A stretch of 64,000 nucleotides of DNA from the NCBI RefSeq assembly GCF_011682175.1, contig NZ_WHJG01000001.1, positions 62,001 through 126,000 of the forward strand, written 5' to 3'. How positions within the stretch are numbered: the stretch's first letter is position 1; each line of letters begins with the position of its first letter. Below, one piece after another: positions 9,142 through 18,801 of the stretch. The notes beneath the pieces were generated by a model that had not been told where the DNA came from, made no database searches, and worked only from the letters and a program-made list of their open reading frames with translations. A program made the position numbers and the translations under genes. The stretch is from Massilia frigida. Its GTDB lineage: Bacteria > Pseudomonadota > Gammaproteobacteria > Burkholderiales > Burkholderiaceae_D.

Positions 9142-9939
9142 ATGAAACGACTGATCCTGGCCACGATGCTGGCCGCCGGCATGGCCGGCGCGGCCCACGC
9201 CGATGACGCCCTCAAGGCGGCCATCGCCAACAAGGACCGCACTCCTGCCAACGTCGCGCGCGACGGCGCCCGTCATCCATACGAAACGCTGGCTTTCTTC
9301 GGCATCAAGCCGACCATGACCGTGGTCGAGCTGTCGCCGGGCGGCGGCTGGTACACCGAGATCCTGGCGCCCTACCTGCGCGAGAAGGGCAAACTGATCG
9401 CCGCCGGCGAATCGCCGACCTCGGCCAAGGAAGGCGCGCGCAAGTACGCCGCCAACCTGACCAAGAAGTTGGAATCGAATCCGGCCATGTTCGACAAGGT
9501 CCAGCGCGGCGTGTTTGAAGTACCGACCACGTACGACTTCGCCAAGCCGGGCAGCGTGGACATGGTGGTCACCTTCCGCAATATCCACAACTGGACCGGC
9601 AATGGCGACGACAAGGTCAAGGAAGTGTTCAAGAAGGTGTACGACAGCCTGAAACCGGGCGGCGTGTTCGGCGTGGTCGATCACCGCGCGCCGGCCGGCA
9701 AGGCGGTCGACGGCAGCAACGGCTATCTGCAGGAAGCGTACGTGATCAAGATGGTCGAAAGCGCCGGCTTCAAGCTGGCCGCCAAGTCGGAAGTCAATGC
9801 CAATCCGAAGGACAAGGCCGACCACAATAATGGCGTATGGGCGCTGCCGCCGGTACTGGCCAACAAGGATGTCGACCGCGAGAAGTACCTGGCGATCGGC
9901 GAGAGCGACCGCATGACGCTCAAGTTCGTCAAGCCTTGA
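9142..9939 (+). CDS. Periplasmic class I SAM-dependent methyltransferase-like protein
   Basis: 265 residues from ATG 9142. The signal peptide MKRLILATMLAAGMAGAAHA decides this start over longer in-frame options. The mature protein has a Rossmann-type methyltransferase core: motif I is VVELSPGGGWYTEIL, motif II/III region VDMVVTFRNIHNW, and the post-core segment LKPGGVFGVVDHRAP resembles COG4798-type predicted methyltransferases. Location in the periplasm is puzzling because S-adenosylmethionine is cytoplasmic; members of this family are nevertheless widely annotated with signal peptides, and their substrate is unknown. Single gene followed by a strong terminator at 9949-9974. Confidence 0.85.
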   Translation: MKRLILATMLAAGMAGAAHADDALKAAIANKDRTPANVARDGARHPYETLAFFGIKPTMTVVELSPGGGWYTEILAPYLREKGKLIAAGESPTSAKEGARKYAANLTKKLESNPAMFDKVQRGVFEVPTTYDFAKPGSVDMVVTFRNIHNWTGNGDDKVKEVFKKVYDSLKPGGVFGVVDHRAPAGKAVDGSNGYLQEAYVIKMVESAGFKLAAKSEVNANPKDKADHNNGVWALPPVLANKDVDREKYLAIGESDRMTLKFVKP

Positions 9940-9948
9940 CAGGTAACG

Positions 9949-9974
9949 ACGGCTCCGCAAGGGGCCGTTTTTTT
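9949..9974 (+). terminator. Rho-independent terminator
   Basis: Stem ACGGCTCC / GGGGCCGT around a GCAA tetraloop, directly followed by seven T residues. It lies 10 nt after the stop of the methyltransferase gene and fits a classical intrinsic terminator. Confidence 0.9.
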
Positions 9975-10067
9975 GTCTGCCGCTTCGCCTCCTGGGCGCT
10001 GGAGCGGCGCGCCATGCGCGTGTATGATTGACGCTCATCGCTCCCTCCCCCAACAAGAAATTACCCA

Positions 10068-11606
10068 ATGAACATATCGCGTATCGCCGTTGCCGCTGCA
10101 CTTGCCGCGGCAAGCCTGCTGGCCCATGCCGCCCAAGACGCCACCAGCACCGCGTCGCCGGCCGCGCCGGTGGCCGCCATTCCCGCCAATCTGGAAAACT
10201 CGGTCGTCAAGGTGTTTGCCACGCTGCGCCGTCCCGACCCGTACAAGCCGTGGACCAAGGCCTCGCCGCTCGAGGTGACCGGCTCCGGCGTCGTCATCGA
10301 CGGCAAGCGCATTCTGACCAACGCCCATGTGGTCGGCTATGCCAGCCAGGTCCAGGTGCAGGCCAGCCAGGCCGGCGGCAAGGTGTCGGCCACGGTGGTG
10401 GCGGTCGCGCGCGGGATCGACCTGGCCATCCTCAAGCTCGACGACGAATCGTTCTTCGACACCCACGCGCCGGTCGCGCGCGCCAGCGTGCTGCCGGAGG
10501 TGCGCGACCAGGTATTCGCCTACGGCTACCCGACCGGCGGCACCTCGCTGTCGATCACCAAGGGCATCATCTCGCGCATCGAATTCGCCAACTACAGCAT
10601 GGGCACCACCGGCCTGCGCATCCAGGTAGATGCCGCCATCAACCCTGGCAACAGCGGCGGCCCGGCCATCGCCAACGACAAGATGGTGGGCCTGGCCTTC
10701 GGCGGCGCCGCCAACACGCAGAACATCGGCTACATCATCCCGAACGAGGAAGTGGACCTGTTCCTGCGCGATGTCGCCGACGGCAAGTATGAAGGCAAGC
10801 CATCGCTGACGGACGAAGTGCAGACCCTGGAAAACCCGGTCCTGCGCGAATTCCTCAAGCTCGGCAAGGACGTCTCCGGCGCCGTGGTGCAGCGCCCCAA
10901 CCAGAACGACGCCGCCTATCCGCTCAAGGAATGGGACGTAATTACCCATATCGGCGATACGCCGATCGACAACCAGGGCATGGTCAAGCTGGGCACCAAT
11001 CTGCGCGTGCGCTTCCAGTACCGCGTGCAGCAGGTGACGAACGATGGCGCGGTGCCGCTGACGATTGTCCGCGCCGGCAAGAGCATGAACGTCAAGGTGC
11101 CGGCGGTGGGCGGGCGCAAGCTGCTCATTCCTGACCTGAACAACGGCTACCCGTCGTACTTCATCTACGGGCCGATCGTGTTCTCGCGCGCCAGCACCGA
11201 CTTCCTGGCCTTCCTCAACTCGAACGTTACCAACATGGCGGCGGCCAGCTACATGGCCAACCCGCTGGTGACGCGCCGCGGCGACCCGCCAACGCCGGAG
11301 CGCCAGGAACTGGTCGTGGTCAGTTCGCCCTTCTTCCCGCATAAATCGGTGGCCGGCTACTCCAACCGTTTCGGCTCGGTGATCTACTCTGTCAACAAGG
11401 TCCCCGTGCGCAGCCTGGCCCACATGGTGCAACTGCTGCGCGACTCCAAGGATGAGCTGATCGTGCTGCACTTCGACCAGCGCGGCGGCGAAACCATCGT
11501 CGTGCGGCGCAAGGACATGATCGACGCCACCGAAGGCATCCTGTCCGATAACGGCATCCGCCTGCAGGGCAGCCAGGACATGATGGATGTCTGGAACCGC
11601 AAGTAA
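10068..11606 (+). CDS. Deg/HtrA-type trypsin-like serine protease
   Basis: 512 residues. Signal peptide MNISRIAVAAALAAASLLAHA, so periplasmic. The S1C catalytic triad is visible: His87 in LTNAHVVG, Asp118 in GIDLAILKLDD and Ser196 in NPGNSGGPAI. A PDZ-like segment follows at about 265-345 (LKEWDVITHIGDTPIDNQG), and a second, more divergent one near the C-terminus (SVINKVPVRSLAHMVQLL-like region). The long C-terminal part resembles the plant Deg9/Deg2 type of family rather than classical DegP. Proposed role: periplasmic protein quality control or processing. It stands alone between a terminator and the haem-uptake genes. Confidence 0.9.
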   Translation: MNISRIAVAAALAAASLLAHAAQDATSTASPAAPVAAIPANLENSVVKVFATLRRPDPYKPWTKASPLEVTGSGVVIDGKRILTNAHVVGYASQVQVQASQAGGKVSATVVAVARGIDLAILKLDDESFFDTHAPVARASVLPEVRDQVFAYGYPTGGTSLSITKGIISRIEFANYSMGTTGLRIQVDAAINPGNSGGPAIANDKMVGLAFGGAANTQNIGYIIPNEEVDLFLRDVADGKYEGKPSLTDEVQTLENPVLREFLKLGKDVSGAVVQRPNQNDAAYPLKEWDVITHIGDTPIDNQGMVKLGTNLRVRFQYRVQQVTNDGAVPLTIVRAGKSMNVKVPAVGGRKLLIPDLNNGYPSYFIYGPIVFSRASTDFLAFLNSNVTNMAAASYMANPLVTRRGDPPTPERQELVVVSSPFFPHKSVAGYSNRFGSVIYSVNKVPVRSLAHMVQLLRDSKDELIVLHFDQRGGETIVVRRKDMIDATEGILSDNGIRLQGSQDMMDVWNRK

Positions 11607-11641
11607 ATCGTCGTTCATCAGCCGCTGAGCGGGATGCATTG

Positions 11642-11670
11642 CAAATGATAATGATTCTTGTTATCATTTG
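11642..11670 (+). promoter_or_regulatory. Fur box upstream of haem receptor
   Basis: Perfect inverted repeat CAAATGATAA (11642-11651) / TTATCATTTG (11661-11670) with a 9-nt spacer. It contains the core TGATAATGATT typical of Fur operators. It lies 85 nt before the TonB-dependent receptor start, so iron repression of the haem operon is predicted. Confidence 0.85.
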
Positions 11671-11754
11671 ACACCCGCCAGCAAGTGTTCCTTCCCGACG
11701 CATCCGCGTCGCCAGGTCCGAGAGCCAGCCTGATACTCTCCGACCTGGACCACC

Positions 11755-14088
11755 ATGACCACTCCGACCCCGATGCCGGCACGCGCTTGTGCGCGCCGGC
11801 CCGCTTCTGCACCACTGCGCCGTGTTCTCGGCACCACCCTCAATGCCACGCTGCTGGCCGTGATCGGCACCAGCGCGGCCCATGCGCAAAGCCTGCGTGC
11901 GCCGCAGCAGTTGTCCGGCATCGTCGTCACCCAAGTGCGCGAGAAGACGCCCGATGCGCTGCAAGGCAGCGTGGTCGTCATCAGCGCCGAGGAACTGGCG
12001 CGCCGTAACGCTGGCGACATGAGCGCCATCGCGCGCTACGAGCCGCTGGTCGGCGTGCCGGCGGCGTTCAGCGGCAGCGGCAGCGTGTGGGATGGGGCGG
12101 GCAACACCGGCTTCAATATCCGCGGCGTCGAAGGCAACCGGGTCAGCCTGGACATCGACGGCATCGCCCTGCCCGACGCCGCGCCCAAGCCGGACGGCAC
12201 CACCATGAACGCCTTCGGCATCGGGCGCGACTACTTCGACCCGGCCCTGTTCCGCGAAGTGCGGATCGGCTCCGGCACGGGCGCGGCGGCGGCCGGCACG
12301 CCCGGCCTGGCCGGCAGCGTCGCCTTTGTCACCAAGTCGCCAGGCGACTATCTGAGCGACGACAAGCGCAGCTACCTGGCGTATGCGCTCGGCTACAGCG
12401 ATGCCAACAAGAGCCGTTCGCACAGCCTGGCCGGTGCGGCACGCATGGGCGCACTCGATGCGCTGGCGGTGGCCGTGCACCGCAGCGGCAAGGAAACCGG
12501 CAACAAGGGCAGCGTGCCGGCCAATCCGGACGACTGGGACTCGAACGCACTGCTGGCCAAATTCCAGTGGACCCCGATGCAAGGCCAGCGCATCGGCCTG
12601 ACCCTGGACGGCTATGAACGCGACAATGCGCGCAGCTACGTCAACAAGACCGGCGGCCTGTACCCGAATGGCGTGCTGCAGGATTCGCGCACCAAACGCA
12701 CCCGCGTCAGCCTCGAACACCGCATGACCGGCGCCACCCACGGCCTGTTCGACACGCTGGAGAGCCGCGTGTATGTGCAGGACGCCAGCGTCGACGACCG
12801 CACCCGCGCACGCTACATCACCGGCAACCAGCCCTACCTGCGCAACATCGACACCGGCTACTTCAACAAGAGCGCCGGCGCGGGGGCCGACGCCACCCTG
12901 AAGCTGGGCCAGTCGCTCAGCCTGGCCTACGGGGCCGCCTACGAGCAGTCCGAAACGCGTCGTCCGTGGCTGGAAGACCGCACCGTCATCGCCAGCGGCG
13001 CGCACCAGGTCATGATGAAGAACCGCATGGCCGACATGGACAGCGATAAGGCCAGCGCCTACCTGCGCGGCGAATTCGGCTTTGCGCTGGGCGGCTACGC
13101 GGCCACGCTCACGCCGGGCCTGCGCGTGGAATACCGCAAGCTCACACCCAAGAACCTGGCCGGCTACCTGATCGCGGTTCCCGCTGCTGCCGGTGAAATC
13201 AAGACCGAGAGCGACGCCTACGCCACTCCGAGCCTGAACCTGGCCGTCGCCCTGGCGCCCGATCTGTCGGTGTATGCGCACCTCAATCGCGGCGCGCGCC
13301 TGCCCACGGCGGCCGAACGCACCGGTACCTACGACTCGTTCAGCTACACCGGATCGGGCGTCGGCTACGCTGTGCTGGGCAACCCCAACCTGAAGAAGGA
13401 AACCAGCCAGGCCTTCGAAGCGGGCCTGAAAAGCAGCCCGGGCAAGGGCATGCAGATCAGCGCATCGGTATTCCGCACCCAGTACAAGAATTTCATCGAC
13501 TACGTGGCGCAGGCACCGGACCCGGTCAATTACCCGACCATCACGCGCGGCCTGTACCGACCGCAGAACAATGGCAGCGCGCGTACCTGGGGTGGCGAAG
13601 CCTCGCTGCGCGCGGAACTGGGCACGTGGTCGGCGCCGCTGGCCGGCTACAGCATCGCCGCGGCGGCCGGCGTCTCGCGCGGCAAGGCGCGCGACAACAG
13701 CACCGGCACGGAAGGCGAACTGGCCTCCACCCTGCCGCGCAAGGCCAGCGCCACTTTCGCCTACGATGCGCCGAACGATGCATACGGCGTTTCGCTGAGC
13801 GCCGTCGCCACCGCCGGCAAGCAGCCGGCGCCGGATACCGTCGGCGACGTCAGCACGCGGCGCTTGCGCATCGGTGGCGCCACCGTGGCCGATCTTGCCG
13901 CGTACTGGAACATCGGCAAGCACGTCAAGCTCCATGTCGGCATCTACAACCTGGGCGACAAGCGCTACTGGGATTACGCGACCTCGCGCTCGCTGGCCGC
14001 CGGCGTCGACGCCGCCACGCTAGCCGACATCGAACGCCAGGCGCGCCCCGGCCGCAACGCGGCGGCCATGCTGACGTTCCAGTATTAA
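11755..14088 (+). CDS. TonB-dependent haemoglobin/haem receptor
   Basis: 777-residue outer-membrane receptor. A long basic signal region ends at GTSAAHAQ. The TonB box/plug area begins LSGIVVTQVREKTPDALQGS and contains FNIRGVEGNRVSLDIDGIAL and GAAAAGTPGLAGSVAFVTK, typical of the haemoglobin/transferrin/lactoferrin receptor family. The barrel contains LSVYAHLNRGARLPTAAERT and NPNLKKETSQAFEAGLK. The C-terminus AAMLTFQY ends in an aromatic residue as expected for a beta-barrel. Controlled by the Fur box at 11642-11670 and followed after 29 nt by a HmuS-like gene, which supports haem as substrate rather than transferrin. Confidence 0.9.
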   Translation: MTTPTPMPARACARRPASAPLRRVLGTTLNATLLAVIGTSAAHAQSLRAPQQLSGIVVTQVREKTPDALQGSVVVISAEELARRNAGDMSAIARYEPLVGVPAAFSGSGSVWDGAGNTGFNIRGVEGNRVSLDIDGIALPDAAPKPDGTTMNAFGIGRDYFDPALFREVRIGSGTGAAAAGTPGLAGSVAFVTKSPGDYLSDDKRSYLAYALGYSDANKSRSHSLAGAARMGALDALAVAVHRSGKETGNKGSVPANPDDWDSNALLAKFQWTPMQGQRIGLTLDGYERDNARSYVNKTGGLYPNGVLQDSRTKRTRVSLEHRMTGATHGLFDTLESRVYVQDASVDDRTRARYITGNQPYLRNIDTGYFNKSAGAGADATLKLGQSLSLAYGAAYEQSETRRPWLEDRTVIASGAHQVMMKNRMADMDSDKASAYLRGEFGFALGGYAATLTPGLRVEYRKLTPKNLAGYLIAVPAAAGEIKTESDAYATPSLNLAVALAPDLSVYAHLNRGARLPTAAERTGTYDSFSYTGSGVGYAVLGNPNLKKETSQAFEAGLKSSPGKGMQISASVFRTQYKNFIDYVAQAPDPVNYPTITRGLYRPQNNGSARTWGGEASLRAELGTWSAPLAGYSIAAAAGVSRGKARDNSTGTEGELASTLPRKASATFAYDAPNDAYGVSLSAVATAGKQPAPDTVGDVSTRRLRIGGATVADLAAYWNIGKHVKLHVGIYNLGDKRYWDYATSRSLAAGVDAATLADIERQARPGRNAAAMLTFQY

Positions 14089-14117
14089 CCCCTTTTTTTC
14101 ACCACCCCGGAGACTCC

Positions 14118-15278
14118 ATGAAACGCCTACGCACCCTTCCGCTGGCCATTGCCGGCGCCCTGCTTGTCCTGGCGGGCCACGCCGGCGCCGCCCCCCTGTC
14201 CGAGCGCTGGAGCGCGCTGCGCGCCGAACAGCCCAAGGTGATGATTCGCGACGCCGCGCGCACGCTCGGCGTATCGGAAGCCGAACTGCTTGCAACCGGC
14301 ATCGGCAGCACCGTCACCCGCCTGCGCAGCGACGGCAACGATCCGCGCGAGATCATGCGCCGTGCGCTCGACCTGGGCACCGTGCTGGCACTGACGCGCA
14401 ACGAGAATGGGGTGATCGAACGCACCGGCGTGGCCACCAAGGTCAAGCCGCAACCGGACGACGACAAGGAAGCGAAGGAAGCGGTGAAGGACGAAGAACG
14501 CGAAGCGCGCCAGCGCAACATCGCCGGCGGCTACCTCGGTGGCGAGATCGACCTGCGCTTCACGTTCTCGAAGTGGAAGCACGCCTTCGCAGTGGCGCAG
14601 CCGGACGCCGACGGCGTGGTCAAACGCAGCCTCCAGTTCTTCGACGAGAGCGGCGCCGCGATCCACAAGATTTATCCGAAAGACGCCGCCGGCGTGGCGG
14701 TCTTCGACAAGCTGGTGGCCGACTTCCGCCACCCGGAGCAGAACGCGGCATTGAAGGTGGCGGCGCGCGCGCCCAAGGCCGCCGAACTGGCCGACAGCAA
14801 GGTCGATGTGAAGGAATTCCAGCAGGCCTGGAACGAGATGAGCGACGTGCACCAGTTCAACCGCCTGCTGACCGAGTTCAAGATCACGCGCGAACAGGCG
14901 ATGCGCCTGGCGCCGGCCGGCATGGTGCAGCGCCTCAAACCCGAAGCGGTGCGCACCCTGCTCGATGAAGCGGCCAAACAGCAGCTGCCGATCATGTCAT
15001 TCCTGGGCAACGGCGCGCTGATCCAGATCTTCAGCGGCAAGATCACCAAGACGGCGGCGAGCCCGGGCTGGTACAACGTGCTCGATCCGGCCTTCAACCT
15101 GCACCTGCGCGAGAGCGCCTTCAAGAGCGGCTGGGTGGTGCGGCGCGCCGGCGTCACCTCGGTCGAGTTCTACGACAGCGAGGGCGAACAGGTGGTGAGC
15201 TTCTTCGGTGTGCGCGAACGCGGCCAACCGCAGCCGAAAAGCTGGGTTGACCTGACCGCCGCGCTGCCGAAAGGCTAA
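14118..15278 (+). CDS. HmuS/HemS-like haem-binding protein with a signal peptide
   Basis: 386 residues from ATG 14118. After a clear signal peptide (MKRLRTLPLAIAGALLVLAG then HAGAAP) the mature chain starts LSERWSALRAEQPKVMIRDA, which corresponds to the normal beginning of cytoplasmic HemS/HmuS/ChuS proteins. Two HemS-type repeats are visible: one with LQFFDESGAAIHKIYPKD and one with FNLHLRESAFKSGWVVRRAG followed by SVEFYDSEGEQVVSFFG. HemS proteins bind and degrade or traffic haem in the cytoplasm; here the signal peptide predicts a periplasmic haem carrier or scavenger. Co-transcribed with the haem receptor under the Fur box. No haem ABC permease genes follow. Confidence 0.85.
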   Translation: MKRLRTLPLAIAGALLVLAGHAGAAPLSERWSALRAEQPKVMIRDAARTLGVSEAELLATGIGSTVTRLRSDGNDPREIMRRALDLGTVLALTRNENGVIERTGVATKVKPQPDDDKEAKEAVKDEEREARQRNIAGGYLGGEIDLRFTFSKWKHAFAVAQPDADGVVKRSLQFFDESGAAIHKIYPKDAAGVAVFDKLVADFRHPEQNAALKVAARAPKAAELADSKVDVKEFQQAWNEMSDVHQFNRLLTEFKITREQAMRLAPAGMVQRLKPEAVRTLLDEAAKQQLPIMSFLGNGALIQIFSGKITKTAASPGWYNVLDPAFNLHLRESAFKSGWVVRRAGVTSVEFYDSEGEQVVSFFGVRERGQPQPKSWVDLTAALPKG

Positions 15279-15285
15279 GCGGAGA

Positions 15286-16923
15286 TTACTTTGCTTCCTT
15301 CGCGTCCTTCTTCTTCGCGGGCGTGAACAGCAGGTCTGCGAAGTCGTAGCTGAAATCGGTCTCGGTCGACAGCGGCGCCATCTTCATGCGCTCGATGCTG
15401 CCGTCCGGGTTCAGCGAAAACGTCACGTAGGCGTCGGCGTTGAAATTGCGCTCCTTCCAGCGCACGATGAAGGTATCGTGCTGGAAGTGCTCCAGTTCCC
15501 CGGTCAGGTCGGGCGTGCGGGTAAAGCTCATCACGCGCTTGCCGCCCACCGGCTTGATGGTCACCGCGCCGTACCAGGCGTCGTTGTACTCGCCATCGTA
15601 GGATGCCATCGGCAGCGATGGGCGCGAGGCGGCGGCCCGGGTGGCGCCGGCGGTCTTCTGCTTGGCCAGGTCCTTGTTGCGCGCCTCGGTTTCCACATCG
15701 CTGATCAACTTGATCCAGTCGCTCGGCGCCGCGTCGAGATAATGATCGAGCAGGCGGTATTGCAGGGAGCTCAGCGCTCCGCCGCTTTCGGCATTGGTAA
15801 AGATCGCGATGCCCAGCTTCGCTTCCGGCACCATCACCACGCGCGAATAAAAACCCTGCAGCGCGCCGCCGTGCAAGGCCAGCTTGCGGCCCTTGTAGTC
15901 GCGCAGCTGGAAGCCCAGGCCATAGGCGAAGAAATTCGGCCTGGTCGCCGCCAGCGCCGGTTTCGGTTCGCTGATTTTCATCGGCGTTTGCGCGGTCCAC
16001 ATCTCGCGGCTTTGCGCCTCGCTGAACAGGCGCGCGTCCTTGCCCTGCGCGTCTTTCGGCGCACCGGCGATGACGCCGCCGTCGAGCAGCACCATCATCC
16101 AGCGCGCGATATCCTCGGCGTTGGTGTTGATGCCGACCGCGCCGACAGCGTTCGGCACCGGCAGCGCGCGCACCGCTGCGGCCTTGCCGTTGATTTTGCT
16201 GTGCGGCGCCGAGACATTGGGATTGCCCACATTCTCGGCCAGGCTGGTGGTGGTCGTATTCATCCCGAGCGGCTTGAGGATACGCTCGCGCACCGCGTCG
16301 CCCCAAGGCTTGCCAGCCTTTTGCGCGATGATCTTGCCGGCCACGATATACAGCAGATTGTCGTAGGCGTAGCTGTTGCGAAAACTCGTCGCCGGGCGCA
16401 CGTAGCGCAGCTGCGCGATGATTTCATCGGTCGTGAAATTCGTGGTCGGCCACCACAGCAGGTCGCCGGCCCCCAGTCCCAGGCCGCTGCGGTGCACCAG
16501 CAGATCGCGCACCGTCATCTCGTGGGTGACGTAGGCGTCGTACATCTGGAAGTCCGGCAGGTGTTTGGTGACCTTGTCGTCCCATTCCAGCTTGCCCTCG
16601 TCGACCAGCATTGCCAGCGCGGCGGCGGTAAACGCCTTGGAATTCGACGCCACCTCGAAGATAGTCTTGCCGTCGACCGGCGCCGGCTCGCCCAGCTTGC
16701 GCACGCCGAAGCCGCGCGTGACGACTACCTTGCCATCCTTGACGATGGCAATGGCGATGCCGGGAACATCGAAGGTCTTCATCACGCTGGTGACGTCGGC
16801 CTCCAGGTCGTAGGCGCGTGCCGGCGCACTGGCGCTGACCGGGGTGGCGGGCGCCTGGGCGACGGCCGCGAAGCTGGTGAATGCGAGCAGGATCGCTGCC
16901 GCGATACGGTTCATATGGAGCAC
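15286..16923 (-). CDS. Secreted serine hydrolase, beta-lactamase/DD-peptidase family
   Basis: 545 residues. I keep the GTG at 16923 because AAGGA lies seven bases upstream; an ATG three codons later is the alternative. Signal peptide NRIAAAILLAFTSFAAVAQA. Class C beta-lactamase fold: catalytic SxxK at Ser93-Lys96 (VASNSKAF), YxN at Tyr187-Asn189 (SYAYDNLLY), and an HGG third motif (LALHGGALQG). The C-terminal 120 residues after about 420 look like a DUF3471 domain (YDGEYNDAWYGAVTIKPVGG). Likely a peptidase or esterase; clinical beta-lactamase activity is not implied. Convergent with the HmuS-like gene (7 nt gap) and downstream of the M1 peptidase. Confidence 0.9.
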   Translation of the reverse strand: MLHMNRIAAAILLAFTSFAAVAQAPATPVSASAPARAYDLEADVTSVMKTFDVPGIAIAIVKDGKVVVTRGFGVRKLGEPAPVDGKTIFEVASNSKAFTAAALAMLVDEGKLEWDDKVTKHLPDFQMYDAYVTHEMTVRDLLVHRSGLGLGAGDLLWWPTTNFTTDEIIAQLRYVRPATSFRNSYAYDNLLYIVAGKIIAQKAGKPWGDAVRERILKPLGMNTTTTSLAENVGNPNVSAPHSKINGKAAAVRALPVPNAVGAVGINTNAEDIARWMMVLLDGGVIAGAPKDAQGKDARLFSEAQSREMWTAQTPMKISEPKPALAATRPNFFAYGLGFQLRDYKGRKLALHGGALQGFYSRVVMVPEAKLGIAIFTNAESGGALSSLQYRLLDHYLDAAPSDWIKLISDVETEARNKDLAKQKTAGATRAAASRPSLPMASYDGEYNDAWYGAVTIKPVGGKRVMSFTRTPDLTGELEHFQHDTFIVRWKERNFNADAYVTFSLNPDGSIERMKMAPLSTETDFSYDFADLLFTPAKKKDAKEAK

Positions 16924-16935
16924 GTGTCGGTCCTT

Positions 16936-18801
16936 TTATTTGCCAGCCATTTTTTTATCGACGCTGGTCTGGGTGGCCGGGTGATAGCGTTCGCGCGCCT
17001 TCTTGTAGACCGACTCCGCGAAGACCTTGTCGGCCGGCTTGGCGCGCAGTGCGGCGTACAGCGGCAGCACGAACTTCTGGCGGCCGACGCTCATGAGAAA
17101 AGCTTCGAGCGGTGCGCGCACCTCGCTGTAACCGGCGTTGATGGCGGCGCGGTAGAAGCGGAAAGCGACTTCGTTATTGGTGCTCTTGGCCAGGCCGAAG
17201 GTCTGGTCGAGTTCCTTGAGCTGGGCGGCGGTCGCCTTGTTGTCGATATCGTTCAGGAACTTCATCCACTCGGTGGCATTCCATTTTTTGGTATCGAGCT
17301 TCGCGGTGGGGGTGGCGCCCGACAGCCAGCTGGCGCGGGTCGCGTCGAGCGCGGCCAGGCGGGTCGAGACCACGCGTTTCGCGCCGGCCGGGATGCCGGC
17401 GCCGTGCAGCCACTCTTCCAGTTCGGCCTCGCTCAGCACCTTCGGATGCTGCGCCAGCAGGTTCTTGCGCAGGTAATCGACGAACTGCCCGGTGGTCACG
17501 CTCTGGAACGCATGCTGGTCGAACCAGCCGCGCAGGAAGGGATCGAACACCGCACGGCCGGCGCGCTGCTCCAGGGTGCGCAGGAACCACGCGCCTTTCG
17601 GGTAAGCCAGGCCTTCATCGGTGTAGTTGGCCGACGAGGTGTCCGGATCCTTGGTCAGCAAGGCCTGCTTGGCGGCCGGGATCGTGGCCAGCGAAGCGAT
17701 GGCTTCTTCCTGCTCCAGCTGCAGGTTCATGTCCGCCACTTCGGGGCCGTACAGCGACTCCAGGATGCGGGTGGTGACGTAGGTGGTGAAGCCCTCGTTG
17801 AGCCACCAGTGCTTCCACGACGCGTTGGTGACCAGGTTGCCCGACCAGCTGTGCGCCAGTTCATGCGCGATCAGGTCCACCAGGCTGCGGTCGCCCGCGA
17901 TCATGGTCGGCGTGAGGAAAGTCAGGCGCGGGTTTTCCATGCCGCCGATGGGGAACGATGGCGGCAGCACCAGCATGTCGTAACGCCCCCAGCGATAAGG
18001 ACCGAACAGGGATTCGGCAGCGGCGACCATTTTTTCGGTATCGACGAATTCATAGGCAGCCGCGCCGATGCGCTTTGGCTCGGCGTAGACGCCGGTGCGC
18101 GAACCGAGTGCGCGCACGTCGATCTCGCCGATGCCGATGGCCAGCAGGTAGGAGGGAATCGGCTGCGGCATCTTGAAGTCCCAGCCGCCCTTGCCGGTGG
18201 CATTGAGATCGTTATCGGCGCTCATGACCACGCGCAGGTCCTTGGGCGCTTCGATGTGCGCGCTGTAGGTAAAGCGCACGGCCGGCGTATCCTGCAGCGG
18301 CACCCAGGAACGCGCCTCGATGGTTTGGGACTGGCTGAACATGAACGGGCGCTTGCCCGACATGGTCTGCACCGGCGCGAGCCACTGCAGCGCGGTCGAC
18401 TTCGGGGAGGTGTGGTAATAGATGCGCACCTTCTGCGGCTGCGCCGGCAGCGCGGCCAGGTCGATGTGCATGGCCTGGCCTTTTTCAGCATCCGCCTTGT
18501 CGAGCGTGTGGCGCACGGTGACCCATTTGCCGTCGGCGACCTGCGCCTGCACCTTCGAGATGGTCAGCGCGCGCGTGTCGAGATCGAGGATGCGGGCCGA
18601 CTTATCGAGCCAGTTGAGCGTCAGTTCGGCGTGCCCGGACAAGGTCTTCTTCGCGAAATCGGCCTTCAGGTCCATGTGTACGGCGCTGGTTTTTACCTGG
18701 TCGTAGCGCGCGTAGCTGAGAGGGTCGAGGGCGTACGCGTGGGCGCTCAATTGGGCGAACAGGGCGCAGGCGGCGGCGCGCAGGAGGGTCGATGTCTTCA
18801 T
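16936..18801 (-). CDS. M1 family aminopeptidase (leukotriene A4 hydrolase-like)
   Basis: 621 residues from the ATG at 18801; upstream in-frame sequence has no signal and is rejected. Signal peptide MKTSTLLRAAACALFAQLSA then HAYA, so periplasmic or secreted. M1 gluzincin motifs: substrate-binding GGMEN in PIGGMENPRLTF, zinc ligands HELAH at 313-317 with the third ligand Glu336 in WLNEGF (spacing HExxH-18-E). C-terminal helical domain of the LTA4-hydrolase type (about 500-621). Predicted to remove N-terminal residues from peptides imported or released in the periplasm. Followed after 12 nt by the serine hydrolase, so they probably share a transcript. Confidence 0.93.
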   Translation of the reverse strand: MKTSTLLRAAACALFAQLSAHAYALDPLSYARYDQVKTSAVHMDLKADFAKKTLSGHAELTLNWLDKSARILDLDTRALTISKVQAQVADGKWVTVRHTLDKADAEKGQAMHIDLAALPAQPQKVRIYYHTSPKSTALQWLAPVQTMSGKRPFMFSQSQTIEARSWVPLQDTPAVRFTYSAHIEAPKDLRVVMSADNDLNATGKGGWDFKMPQPIPSYLLAIGIGEIDVRALGSRTGVYAEPKRIGAAAYEFVDTEKMVAAAESLFGPYRWGRYDMLVLPPSFPIGGMENPRLTFLTPTMIAGDRSLVDLIAHELAHSWSGNLVTNASWKHWWLNEGFTTYVTTRILESLYGPEVADMNLQLEQEEAIASLATIPAAKQALLTKDPDTSSANYTDEGLAYPKGAWFLRTLEQRAGRAVFDPFLRGWFDQHAFQSVTTGQFVDYLRKNLLAQHPKVLSEAELEEWLHGAGIPAGAKRVVSTRLAALDATRASWLSGATPTAKLDTKKWNATEWMKFLNDIDNKATAAQLKELDQTFGLAKSTNNEVAFRFYRAAINAGYSEVRAPLEAFLMSVGRQKFVLPLYAALRAKPADKVFAESVYKKARERYHPATQTSVDKKMAGK

